64,000 bases of DNA from Gymnogyps californianus. Lineage: Eukaryota; Chordata; Aves; Accipitriformes; Cathartidae. The notes under the pieces were generated by a model, which saw nothing but the letters and a program-made list of their open reading frames with translations, was not told the DNA's origin and made no database searches. The DNA lies in the NCBI RefSeq assembly GCF_018139145.2, contig NC_059475.1, positions 12,572,437 through 12,636,436 of the forward strand, given 5' to 3'. Below are positions 42,745-62,060 of this stretch, in pieces. Positions within the stretch are counted from its first letter, which is position 1; every line of letters starts with the position of its first letter. The position numbers and the translations under genes were made by a program.

Positions 42745-42929
42745 GTGTATGGGCGAGTCTTCGTTCAAGCAACCGATTTATCAACACTCAGACTCCATTC
42801 ATTGACGTTGGTGCAAGACTTGCAGGGAAAGATAACACCACTTCCTACAGTAGCAGCACTTTTCTGCAAAGTCAGCTTTTGAGACGGCAAGCAGCTCTCT
42901 ATATATTTGGAGAAAAATCTCAGTTACGG
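42745..42929 (+). CDS. SBF2: SBF2 exon 13 (phosphatase-like domain)
   Basis: This exon is 185 nt: two bases completing Gly, 61 codons, ending at phase 0. It encodes [20 protein letters not shown] then [20 protein letters not shown] and [16 protein letters not shown]. The VWASLRSS and [12 protein letters not shown] blocks are SBF-family hallmarks. The acceptor TTTATGAAG has a modest pyrimidine tract. The donor is CGG|GTAATG. Confidence 0.95.
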
Positions 42930-45900
42930 GTAATGGCAATTTTTTTTTTTTATGTTAACATAGTCTTTATTTGGCTTGAATTTAATAACCCTAATGTTTT
43001 TACAAAACAGTAAATAATATTCTAGATAAGGCAGATGGATAACTCTCCTAAAGGTGTGAACTCTTACAAGGATTATTCCTATACGCAGAATAACAATTAA
43101 TGCTGTATAACTCAGTGGTGGGTTCGGGGGGTGAAAATCAAGCTTTGTGGTTATATAATACAATAAAGTTAACATAAATTAATATACTAAATTATCTCAA
43201 AGAGCAGCTAAGGATCAGCCTCAAACTCACAAAAGTTCTGTGAGTAGAGCCCTATTTGTCACTTTTGGTCAGGTGCTGATGTGTAGTAGAGCTAAGAGAT
43301 ACGAAGATGGGTAACAGATGACTAGAGGAATGGAATAGCTTTTGTACAAGGTAAGAGCATTCAAATTGGGAAAGACATGGCTAGGAAGGAAATACATTGC
43401 TAGGCAACAGAGCATCCAGCAAAGCCTTCATATTCAGAAGTCGCCATGTCTTCGCTGTCTCAACTGTCTCCCTGCATTGGCTTTGCAGGGAGCAAGGGCA
43501 GCAGAGTTTGGCTCTGCTCAGTGTAGCTGCTGGGATAAAGATGAATGATGGGACTGTAGGCAAATGGAGTGGGGCTGGTGTAGCGGCGGGGGAGCTTGCT
43601 GCCCCTTTCAGAGACTGTTCAGAGCTATTCCAAGGGAAGTGCTGGAGTTCTGTACCTGTAAGTTCTTGCTCTCAGAGCCATGCTTAATTACACCTAAATA
43701 CATACTACTGTACTCTGATTCTGCTGACTACTCATCTAATGTTCAGCTGAGTCGTCATCTCAGTGCTTTCTATTTTGGGAAACATGAAACGGACTTATTT
43801 GGTAATTTAAAGTGCAATTTTATTTTTCCTGTTGTGTTGAAATATGTTATGAAGCAAATGGAGTGTTGTTAGTAAGGAAGGCGATTACCGGAGAAGAAAA
43901 CCTTCGTTACTGTGTGCAGCACTTAAACTCACATGAAGCCAAACTGATGTGAATAAGGCCAACCCAGAAGTCTGTCCATCCTGATTTGAATACATGAAGA
44001 GGACCATGATGTCTACAGTTTTGTACACTTTTTTGGATAGATTGTAATATTTTAGATGCAGTTGTTTAAGAAACAGATATCCTCTGCGTTAATTCTTGGT
44101 AGTTTTCTTTTCAGAAAATGTTTGCAGATTATTTTTTTTAAATCTCTGCATTCAAAGACTGAAAAATCAATTATTTTCTACTTTCTTATTTGAAATGTGA
44201 GCATACATAAAATACTGTGTATTTTTTGAAATACGTAACTTCCAAAAGCAGTTATTGGTAGTAGGAAAATACATGAGTATTCATTTTTTTCTGAAATTAT
44301 GTTATATCAGGAGATGGAAGAATCATGCTGTGTTGGAATGATGAATCAAAATTCTTTGCAAATTTTGTTTCTATTTTGACTTTTCTTTGTAATTCAAATG
44401 TTCTTTTATATTGTTTGTATTTTCAGTTGTATTTTTAAATGATGGTTATATAACAAGTATTAGTTCTTATTCCATTTTTACTTTGTCTTTTATAATTGGT
44501 TTGCAAATTCATTTTCCTTTTGATTTCTTCATTACACATTGGTACACAAAGTAGTCATTTTTAATTAGTTAGGTTTCATTTGACATTCTATCACTTTCTA
44601 ATATAATTAGCATAACAATAATTTACAGAAATATCCTGTTAAGTCTATAATCAGTGTTCTGATTTAATATAACAAAGCATCAGAATATAACATAAAAGAC
44701 TAAAGAGAAGTTTTGAAAGTAAACATCATTTATCATTATTAGAACAAACTATTCTTTTGAACAGTAAGAAAACTGTTTGTTTTCCTGCAAAATTTTTCAG
44801 TTTTGTTGAGTTGGCATTTTCATTTGCTTTTCTGCAGAACATTCTTCCCAAATTTTTCAAACAGGTCTATTCATATCAATTTTTCATCTTCTTAACTCTT
44901 CTTTTATATCCATAACTCCCAGAAGGCTCTGGCAAAGGAGGCACTTCGATGAAAAGGAATACAGGAAGAGTGATGCAAGAGAAACTATTACATAGAATTA
45001 GATTGCCATAATCCAATAGTAACAATTAGTCACGTTTCTATTTGTTTGATTTCTTAATGAATGATAAGTGGAGAGTTCAATCGTATCTAAAGATATGCAG
45101 TAGAAACATCTTTAGTCTGCTGCTTTGAAGTGACCCTTTAGACCACTTGTGCAAAAAATGGAAGTTGTTTAACGTATCAGCAGTCACAAACTAGGTGGGG
45201 ATAACATGTTAGTGCTTGGTATAGATTAAAACATTTTTAATATATTACCATACAGGTGTGTATTTTTATGCAGAATATGAAAAGAGCTGGATGAACAAAC
45301 AACAAGCATTGGACAAAATCAACGTGAAATAGTCTGAAGTCCAGTAGGATGTATATAATTTGGAAATTGTTTAAAAATCAGTACTTCAAGGATCCTTACA
45401 TTATGCTGGATGATTTCCTTGCCAGTTTAGAGCTTACACGTTTTTCCCTTTTTTTTGTTTTGTTTAATAATACAATTTTGCTGAAGATGAGTCATCTCTG
45501 GGCATTTCTAAGGAAAAGTGTATTGTGTTAGAAAATGTAAGAATAAAATTACATAGTGATTACGTGATTGTTTTGAACCTTCTCTTGGTGATTTGTATCT
45601 AGTCTATAAGATCAATTCAACTTTTGGTTTTGTATAAAGAAATGTTGTTGGTTTTTAATTGTGAAGTATTTTCCTAGCTTTTGTTAGCATCCTGCTAACT
45701 TGGAATTTGCTGGCTTTGTACAGGGCTTGGCAGAGCATGCATTACTGATGTTGATTCCTGTGTGGACCTGTTTTATTCTGCTAAATATCATGTCATATAA
45801 ATTGATGATACAAACAGAAATATATAAATTTTTAAGGAAATTGTGCTACTTTTCTCAATTGCTTTTATCATACGTTATTACAACTTAGCATTCTGAAAAA

Positions 45901-46858
45901 GCAAGTTTGCTAGTTGAGCTATTGAATTTATTTTTGAACCATGCCAAAATATAAACAGAACTAAATCTGTGCTTTCACTTTCCTACATTTTCTCTTGGCA
46001 TCCTATGAAGCAGCTTAATGAAGATTATTTGCAGGCCAAGTTTAATTCCATGGAAGAGCAACTTCTGAAGGAAACTGAAAAAGGTTCCTGTGAAGATCTT
46101 TAGTGATGCTTCATACATGAGAATTGTTTTTCCTAATAATGTTCTCCATATTATCCTTTTCATCATAATTCTTTTTTCTTCAGTTAGCTAACTTGATCTC
46201 TTAATTCAGTCCTCCTCTCTTATTGCTCATTTTCTAAATGCAGTAAGTAAAACAAAACATGAAGAATTCTGCTAGGAAAACCTCACATACCTCTTGGAAA
46301 TTATATCAGGTATTCCCTGACTGCTGTTCTGTGTTGAACTAAGTGCTCTAGGCAAACAACGGTCTCGATGTGCAGTGACCACTTAGATGACTTAGCTGGT
46401 TTGCAGTTTTGGAGGTTCTTTTTGGATTTGGGATTACTTTTTTCCTGCTGTCTTGCACTGTTGGTATGTCATCCATACAGTTATTTTAACTTTATTTATT
46501 GTTAATTTGCTTTAAAAATCCTAAAGGAAGCACATTTTGTTGTGTCTAAAGAACTCAACAGATTTATCACTCAACTTTGGTTTTTCACTATTATTATTAC
46601 TATAATTATTATTATTGTTAAAAATATGACTGCCGTGTAGTACATTCTGCTGTTACAAGTATTAGATGTATTATGGTACATTTTGCAAGTGTTGTAAGGA
46701 TTTTTATTATCTTGGGCAGGTGTTTAACTAAACAGATTTTTAAGTAGGAATTGATATATTTAGCAATAAAGCAGGCAAGACTTTGAGATTTAATGAGACT
46801 GTCAGTGAAAAATACGCTTCCCTTTTAAATTACACCTGCTGTTGTCCTTTTCATGCAG
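42930..46858 (+). other. SBF2: SBF2 intron, 3,929 bp
   Basis: GT-AG intron, phase 0. It is mostly AT-rich. A slightly GC-richer patch at 43380-43690 has overlapping short open frames on both strands but no family match. A degenerate ATT repeat lies near 46588-46620. The acceptor is TTCATGCAG. Confidence 0.8.
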
Positions 46859-47035
46859 GGATTCAAACTTGATTTTGCTTTGAACTGTGAATTTGTTCCT
46901 GTTGAATTCAGTGACATCCGACAGACAAAGGCAAGCTTTAAAAAGCTGATGAGAGCTTGTGTTCCCAGCACTATTCCTACAGATTCTGAGGCAACATTCC
47001 TTAAAGCACTTGGGGAGTCAGAGTGGTTCCCACAG
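46859..47035 (+). CDS. SBF2: SBF2 exon 14 (phosphatase-like domain)
   Basis: This exon is 177 nt, 59 codons, phase 0 at both ends. It encodes [20 protein letters not shown] then [20 protein letters not shown] and ends [10 protein letters not shown]. The [16 protein letters not shown] block is the family-specific part just ahead of the pseudo-active-site. The donor is CAG|GTAATT. Confidence 0.95.
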
Positions 47036-50000
47036 GTAATTTATATGACAGGTACTTCTAATAATCTATATGCAGTACTGCTTACACAAAATAAATTTCA
47101 GGCTCTTCTGACAGAGAACTGTTGTGTTCTAACCAGCTGTTGTTCTTCGTTCATTGTAATTATTTTGCATACTATCAATTCTGTCATTACATAAGCATTA
47201 TTATTTTAATACAATCATAACATTTAGAAACATGGGAGACATTTTTTATAACATAATTTATGGTTGATAACATGGAACACGTACGCAAGTAGAGATGACC
47301 ATTTTTTCTGCCTATATAAATTTACGGTCTTGTTTTAACTGCTTTTTCTTATTTTATATATTTTAAAAATCAGAAAAAAGTATAGAACAATAAATGAGCC
47401 TTTTGATTTTAAAATCGATATTCTACTCTTCATATGTGTTCCCACCCTGAATTTCCATATGCACAAGTATTTAACAAATAAGCTAGCATCTGTTATCTGT
47501 TGTGGGATATGGGAAGGTATTTGTGGGGGAGAGGGGATTGTGTGTGTGTGTTAATCTTTTCTCTCTGAATCTGTTCCTTTACTTCCCTATCCCATATTCC
47601 CTTACATAAAGATTAACCAAATGAAGCGAAGACTGGAAGTAACTTTGCAAGATTCAAATTAAGAAGGGTGTGGGAAAGTCAGCTCTTTGTAAATCTGAAA
47701 CCATTTTAATTATAGTGAATGTTTTTTAACAGTTGCATGTTATGCTTGGAATCCTCTGCTGAATATATTCTTCTCAAATGCAATTAATCGTAGAAAATAT
47801 GCTGATTTCTTAAGGAGGAAATACATGAGTAACACAGTCATTTCAGTAATTATGCATCAGAAAATGTACTCCTGATTGAAATGTGCTACAGTGCAAGGAG
47901 TGGCTTACCTTCTTCCCTTGAGGTGTTATCACTCCTTAGACAGCATAGGAGCTGGTTATTGCTGTCTCTTGCCACCACGTTCTTCAGGAAGGGGAGAAGT
48001 GGGAAGAACATGAAGACTTGACTCCCTCATCATGTGAACATTTTCAATCACAGAGTAGTTGAGCAAGCTGATAAGTGTAGATAAATGAATTGAATGTCAC
48101 TTTGATGAAGTAAACATGTCCCTATAGCAGCACAGAGATCAAGAGGAGATTATAACATTGGAGTTACTCTCTTTTGGCATATTTGAGAGGAAAAGTAATA
48201 GTCTATCACTCTTTGCTCAGGACTAGATCATAATGTCACACACTAGCTGTGTGACATTTAAACCACATTTCTGTGCTTTAAATCATGTTGTATGTGACTT
48301 ATGTGATAAAGTTAATTTATGACTGATTGGACACATTTTCTACTCTTCCTGTGAAAGAACATAGATCTGTCATCTTGGAAATGTGTTTTTATTGTATTAA
48401 GCTTTCCTCTCCAGGGTGATAGAAGTTACACAGTATTGATTTTAACACTGTATAGGCTAAATATTTCTTTATAAGGATGTGAATACATAAGAAGAAATTT
48501 GAAGTGCTGCCCTATCTTCTGAATATGAATGATAAAAATAGTATTTTGCATTTTTTTATATTGAATCTGCATAGCCAGATTGCATATCAGTTTCTTCATT
48601 AAGGATGGCAAAAAACAGCCTTTCTTCTATTCTACTGCCTAAGAAAGTATAGAACAATAAATAAACTGCTTGGTTTTAAAAGTGGTGCTCTTTTCAATCT
48701 TTTCCTATTAAAAATTGGAGCAAAATTAGTTTATTTTATTTTCTAAGTAATGGCTATGTGAATGTTCAGAGGAGTTAAGTGTTTTCCATTACAACTGACA
48801 TGGTAATATTCATAGGATTGTGGTCTTTTTAAGAGGAAAAGATCAGACTGCGCTAAACAAGGATGAATTTTCTGGGGTTTAACTGTTGTTTGGTTGATCT
48901 TTTTTCCTCTTATTTTCTCCAATTTAATTTTGTTTTCCCTGAATCACTTTCCTGTGCCTTCTTTACTTTCTGAACTTACTTTTTTCCTTGCATAAATGAT
49001 CTTAGATGTCTCTTGCCGTCTTCTGTTGATTTGTTTTCCTATACTGCTTTCTCCCTTCTTTCAGGCTTTCATCTTTCCTACTGCTGCTATTGGTTGGATT
49101 GTATTCAGTGCTCTGCAAAGAGCAGTTTCATTCTACTGTAAAAAACTGAATTGCTTACATATTGTCTATTACGTTGTTTACCAAGAATGCTGTCATAGTA
49201 TGACAAAAATGGTAGAAACATCATCTAGATTTTCCTTTTAGTAATAATAATCTGAAGTCTCATATTAAGATAAAATTGCTCAAATTCACCTAAATTTTTT
49301 AACTTGCTTATACCTATCATGTTTGAATCAATCTCATTCAAGTCAATAACCCTTCCCAGAGAAATTAACTAACCCACCTGCTCAAGGAATTTTAGTATCA
49401 CTGCATAATTAATATTAGAATGCAAATAATTAATGCGTCCTCTTTCCATATGTTTTAGCCAGTCTGCCCAAGCACAGGAAACACTGTTTAATCTATCCGA
49501 ACTATTTCCAGATTATAGAAATAGGATTTTTCTGTGTTTGTTTTTAGGTTTGTGGTTTGGTTTTTTCATAAATATTATCATTATTCAATTCATTAATTTC
49601 CAACTTCCATGGGATTGAGCATTAGAAATATTATCTTGTAAATATCTTACATGGGTTCTCCCATCAAAGTACTTAGTGACTTTATGGAACCTTAACATTT
49701 CACAGGAAATTATTTTAGTGTTAAGCCCAGGATGGAATTTCTCTACAATAAATCTGTCAACTGTGTTGTTCCCATTCTCCTTTTTATGACAGCTATTTTA
49801 TTACAGTACACATTAGTTTTACTAGTTTAAGTTCCTATCTTCAAATCTTTGCTTAGTTTTGTTGTCGTTCGGATGAAAATCCTGAGACTGTTACTTTTTA
49901 TAGCTTTCTAATCTGTTGCATCAATGCATTTCTCTGTGCTATATGTAGATTTCAGAATACACACTTTAATATTAAATATGAAAATATTCTATTTATTGAT

Positions 50001-50049
50001 AATATCTAGAATTTTATCTTATACTTTGTTTATTTGTAATACTTTGTAG
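47036..50049 (+). other. SBF2: SBF2 intron, 3,014 bp
   Basis: GT-AG intron, phase 0. AT-rich, with a short TG repeat near 47538-47550. No transposon or gene was recognised. The acceptor is CTTTGTAG. Confidence 0.85.
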
Positions 50050-50151
50050 CTTCACAAGATAATGCAATTGGGTGTGATCATCTCTGAGCTCCTGGAAAAT
50101 GGTTCTTCTGTTATGGTTTGTTTGGAAGATGGCTGGGATATTACTGCACAA
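50050..50151 (+). CDS. SBF2: SBF2 exon 15 (inactive P-loop)
   Basis: This exon is 102 nt, 34 codons, phase 0 at both ends. It encodes [20 protein letters not shown] then [14 protein letters not shown]. Active myotubularins carry a CX5R P-loop (CSDGWDRT). Here the aligned residues are L-E-D-G-W-D-I-T: the nucleophilic Cys is Leu and the phosphate-binding Arg is Ile, while the DGWD core is kept. That pattern is known for SBF2 and explains its lack of phosphatase activity. The donor is CAA|GTAAGC. Confidence 0.96.
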
Positions 50152-51385
50152 GTAAGCTGCTATTAAAATATTGAAATAGCTAAATATTAAGAAAAAACAC
50201 CAAGCAATACTTTTTTACACAAGTGACTGATAATTTGGTATAACATTAATAAATTTGTGTTGTGGCAGCAGAGAAGAAACTAGAATGCATGAATCCTTGC
50301 ATTCATTTGCAATTTACACTATGAAAGAGTTCCTTAAAATGAATTTGTTCCAAACGTCCTGATGGACTTACAGTTCTAAGGCTTAGATATAAAATCTGCA
50401 TTCCTGCACCTGACCATATGTAAGAATGAAAGCTGAAAGTTGCCACAACTGTTCATTTATCTTTGTAAACATAGTACACTTTAAACACAGAAAGGAAGGA
50501 GAGGAATTCTTTCTCTTGCCATTCACTTTCCATAAATGAAGTTAGGAGATCACACACAGGGAGAAAACTAAATTTGTGCCAAAGTGACTGTAACACCTGC
50601 TGCAAGGACAGATCACCACAACAGATAACTTTCTGAAACAAACTATAAATTGGGTGAATGAAGACCCGCTGCATCATTTAATGGATGCATTGTGTCCATG
50701 TAGTTGCTTCATAATTCAGAAGATAAACACAGATATCTATAATTCTAGTAAATAAAATCTTCATGTGCAGCCAGCATCCTGATACCAGGTAAACAAACCC
50801 ACAAAAGAATGTTAGCATAATTGTGGATTCATTGTCAAACAATGAAGAATAGAGAAGGGGACATACATAGCTGGAAGTGAAAGAAGTCTGTGCTGCATTT
50901 TAAAGTCTCCTGAGATGCTGTCTATAAAAACAGACTGAAGTTGTCTGGTGAGCACCATAGCATGGCAACACTGCAGAAACTCTAAGGTCACCCTCAGGAC
51001 CAATTCTTTAACACTTTCTTTGCTGAGTTAGCCGATACTATTTCATAAATGTTTATTATCTTTATTTTATTAATAAAAGTGGTTTTATTTCAAATATAAT
51101 TTAAATGTGGTAAGCATTATAATGACTTCCAAAGTCTATAGTTGCTCAGGTTTGACTTTTACAGATATCATAAAGTCTCAATTTAATTGAAGTTTTTTCA
51201 TGTGAAATATTATTTGGTTTGTTTTATAAAAATACTTAATGTATGTGGTAAAATACTTGTAATTGAGTTTATATGAAGGCTTTTGTTTCCTTGAACTATA
51301 AACAGATAATGAAATATTTATATTCATTGACTAAAGTGTTCTCCTAACTTCTGTCACTCTTAACACATCCTGTCTTGTGATCTAG
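50152..51385 (+). other. SBF2: SBF2 intron, 1,234 bp
   Basis: GT-AG intron, phase 0. AT-rich, nothing recognised. The acceptor is GATCTAG. Confidence 0.85.
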
Positions 51386-59741
<8,356 letters not shown>

Positions 59742-59869
59742 GGACATTGTTTGAAGATAAAGGAGATAAACATGCCAAAAAAGGAATTTGTATTTGGGAA
59801 TGTATTGAGAAGATGCACAAAAGGAGCCCCATTTTCTTCAATTACCTCTATGCCCCTGCTGAAATAGAG
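59742..59869 (+). CDS. SBF2: SBF2 exon 18 (phosphatase-like domain)
   Basis: This exon is 128 nt: two bases completing Gly, 42 codons, ending at phase 0. It encodes [20 protein letters not shown] then [20 protein letters not shown] and IE. The SIWEC-like and FFN..Y P motifs are the closing part of the myotubularin fold. The donor GAG|GTATGA is followed by an A-run. Confidence 0.95.
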
Positions 59870-60054
59870 GTATGATTTAAAAAAAAAAAAAACAGATGGT
59901 TTGTTATTCTGAGCAATTCCTTGAGTACATTTTGATATCTTAATTGTTCTCAACTGAATTAAGCATTTGACGGACAAAGCTGACCCACCTTGATTGATCA
60001 GAGCAGTGTCTCATAGGCTTATATTCTCAGTCATTTTAGTTATGGAAATGTCAT

Positions 60055-60125
60055 TTAAAGGGCCAAATTCTGGAACGTGTATTTATGCATCCCACTGAGG
60101 TAAATGAGGATCTTTGATTTCATTT
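60055..60125. mobile_element. Possible ancient amniote repeat fragment
   Basis: AGGGCCAAATTCTGGAACGT followed by CCCACTGAGGTAAATGAGGA resembles the GGGCCAAATTCTG..ACTGAAGTCAATGG stretch seen in old reptile and bird interspersed repeats. A similar GGGCCAGATCCATTCTGC lies near 12569-12586. The family is not certain. Confidence 0.35.
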
Positions 60126-60761
60126 AATTATATGAATGATTATAAAAATGATCTTAAAGTTTGCACGGATTGTTTAAAAAAAAAACATTACATATTGCAA
60201 ACCACAGTTACAGGGAAATGAGTTTAGAGTTGTAATGGAATACATTTCATAATGATCTGATTGAATCACATTATCTATATCACTGTCTCATATGATAATG
60301 TATGTCAACTAGATTGCACTGTGTCTTGAATAATTATAAAAAATTTACAATACACTTGCCATTATAGAATTCTACAATAGCCGGGGAAGAAGCAGTCAAG
60401 ATATCTCAGGAACTGCAAGAAAAGGGTGTTGTTCTTACTGTAGTTCTGGAGACAAGGCTGTTTAAAGATGTTCCTGCCATCCGCTGCCCCACAGATGTTC
60501 ATTCCTGTGCTGCTCTCTCCTGCTTTGGCAGTGATAATCCTGCTTCACCCTGATAAATCATTTGTTTGCATGTCTGCCCACTGATGGTGACCAGAAAACA
60601 TAATGATGGGACAGCCTCCGCTGTCTCAGAGGCCATGGTGCCACTGATATTTTTGTTAGTGTTTCTTGGTTTTCCTTTTTCCTCAAGTTGTTTCACCACA
60701 TTGTATCTTAGCATACATAGCACCTTGCACTCAAATCTCCTATATAAACTGACCTCATTTG

Positions 60762-60779
60762 AAAAAAAAAAAAAAAAAA
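60762..60779 (+). repeat. Poly(A) run of 18
   Basis: Eighteen consecutive A preceded by CATTTG. It could be the tail of an inserted processed sequence or a plain homopolymer. No target duplication is evident. Confidence 0.9.
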
Positions 60780-61160
60780 TTTCTTTAAGGTATTTTGAGT
60801 CTGCATCAGATCATTATTGCAGTCAACAGTGCAGCCCCCTTCAACCCACACACATGCATCACATGCACACACTCTTACACTCACCTAATAAAGTGGTGGT
60901 GCAAGGGGGAGGAGGGAAAAAACAAGATGGTGGCATTCAGTGGATAGAAAGTGTCTTTGTTTTAGAGAAACGTCTGTTTTCTCTGTAGAACCATCACTGA
61001 TGAATTTGGAGCTTGATGGGCTGCTTGTTCACTGTATGTTTTATCCATTTTGCTGCAAGCAGTAGCCTGATTAGTAAGCAATCAGGAGTAGCTTTTGATA
61101 TTTTGATAGTGTTTTCTTTCTCTGTTTTAGAAGAAACTATTTTTCCTCATATGAAATGGT

Positions 61161-61199
61161 GTCATAGTAGCAGAATTAGTCATAATAGCAGAATTAGTC
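61161..61199. repeat. 18-bp tandem repeat, about two copies
   Basis: GTCATAGTAGCAGAATTA (61161-61178) is followed directly by GTCATAATAGCAGAATTA (61179-61196) and a partial third copy GTC. The two full copies differ at one base. Confidence 0.92.
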
Positions 61200-61826
61200 T
61201 TTATGACTGAGCATCACTCTTCAGACTTTAAAATTGCCCGTTCATCTGAGGCAGTAATTCCCTTCAAGTAAGGTGCATGCAAACTAAAAGTCTTACCTTA
61301 TTTTTTAAAAGAAAAAAAAATAATAATACAAAGTGATCTGGTTTAAACTACTCTGAAAGCTCTACAGTCTCTGGCTGCCTACTTTATATTACTGTGTTTT
61401 TTCCAAGTGGCATGTCCACCTACGTTATACAGTCTGTCTCCTTTCTCTGATGGTAAAGAGTCTTGGATTTTCTGCTGAGAAAAATGGAAGGGTGATTGCT
61501 ATCAAATGCCTTTTCTATCTTTAACAGGAGGCACAAAGACACTGAGGGTACCAACTACATATGCTGAATTAGAGTTCTTAGTAGGCACCTGGTTTAGTAG
61601 AAGGATAAAAATGAGCAGTATATTCCCAAAGCTAGTATTAATTTTAGGTTTTGATCTCACTGAGCCAAGATCTTGCTATGGAAATTTTCAAACTGCAGCA
61701 CTACTCACCCAGTGCAATATACTGTTCAATTTAGAATCTAGAAAATGTAAGTGTTGTAGTGTATTGTAAGTCTGAAACTGAAAGACTTCCCTTTCTGCCA
61801 TTATACTAAAACTTTGTTTCAAACAG

Positions 61827-62060
61827 GCACTGAAACCCAATGTAAATATGTCCAGCCTCAAAAAGTGGGATTATTATGTAGAAGAGATTTTGGCTACAGG
61901 TCCTTCCTATGACTGGACCATGGTAACTGCAAAATGCAGTGTTTCAGAGGAAGCTGACCAAACAGATGGTTCATTCTCTCAGACTAAGAGGAAAATAGTA
62001 TGGCCATGTTATGATGATGTTAAAAAAATACAACCTGATGCCATCAGCAGCCTTTTAAAT
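61827..62060 (+). CDS. SBF2: SBF2 exon 19 of 19 in window (end of phosphatase-like domain)
   Basis: This exon is 234 nt, 78 codons, phase 0 at both ends. It encodes ALKPNVNMSSLKKWDYYVEE then ILATGPSYDWTMVTAKCSVS and ends RKIVWPCYDDVKKIQPDAIS SLLN. The ALKPN...W..Y motif closes the myotubularin-like domain. The middle, with EEADQTDGSFSQ, is the most diverged part compared with mammals. The WPCYDDV block is conserved. The donor is AAT|GTAAGT. The next exon (coiled coil, SEIEKLE-type in mammals) is beyond the window. Confidence 0.95.

Larger units (their letters stand above)
59870..61826 (+). other. SBF2: SBF2 intron, 1,957 bp, with candidate alternative exons
   Basis: GT-AG intron, phase 0. 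It has an ancient-repeat-like piece near 60055-60125 (AGGGCCAAATTCTGGAACGT), a 61-codon open stretch right after an AG at 60366-60367, an 18-A run (60762-60779), an AATAAA at 60887-60892, an 18-bp tandem repeat (61161-61199), and a possible 219-nt cassette (61528-61746). None of these is proven. The acceptor is TTTCAAACAG. Confidence 0.75.

Noticed and set aside
43381..43872. Overlapping open frames on both strands in a GC-richer patch
   Set aside because: There is no known domain, no splice sites that fit SBF2 phase, and no start context. Treated as chance.
60499..60723. 74-codon - strand frame
   Set aside because: It overlaps the candidate + strand alternative exon and has no independent support. 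It is probably a shadow.
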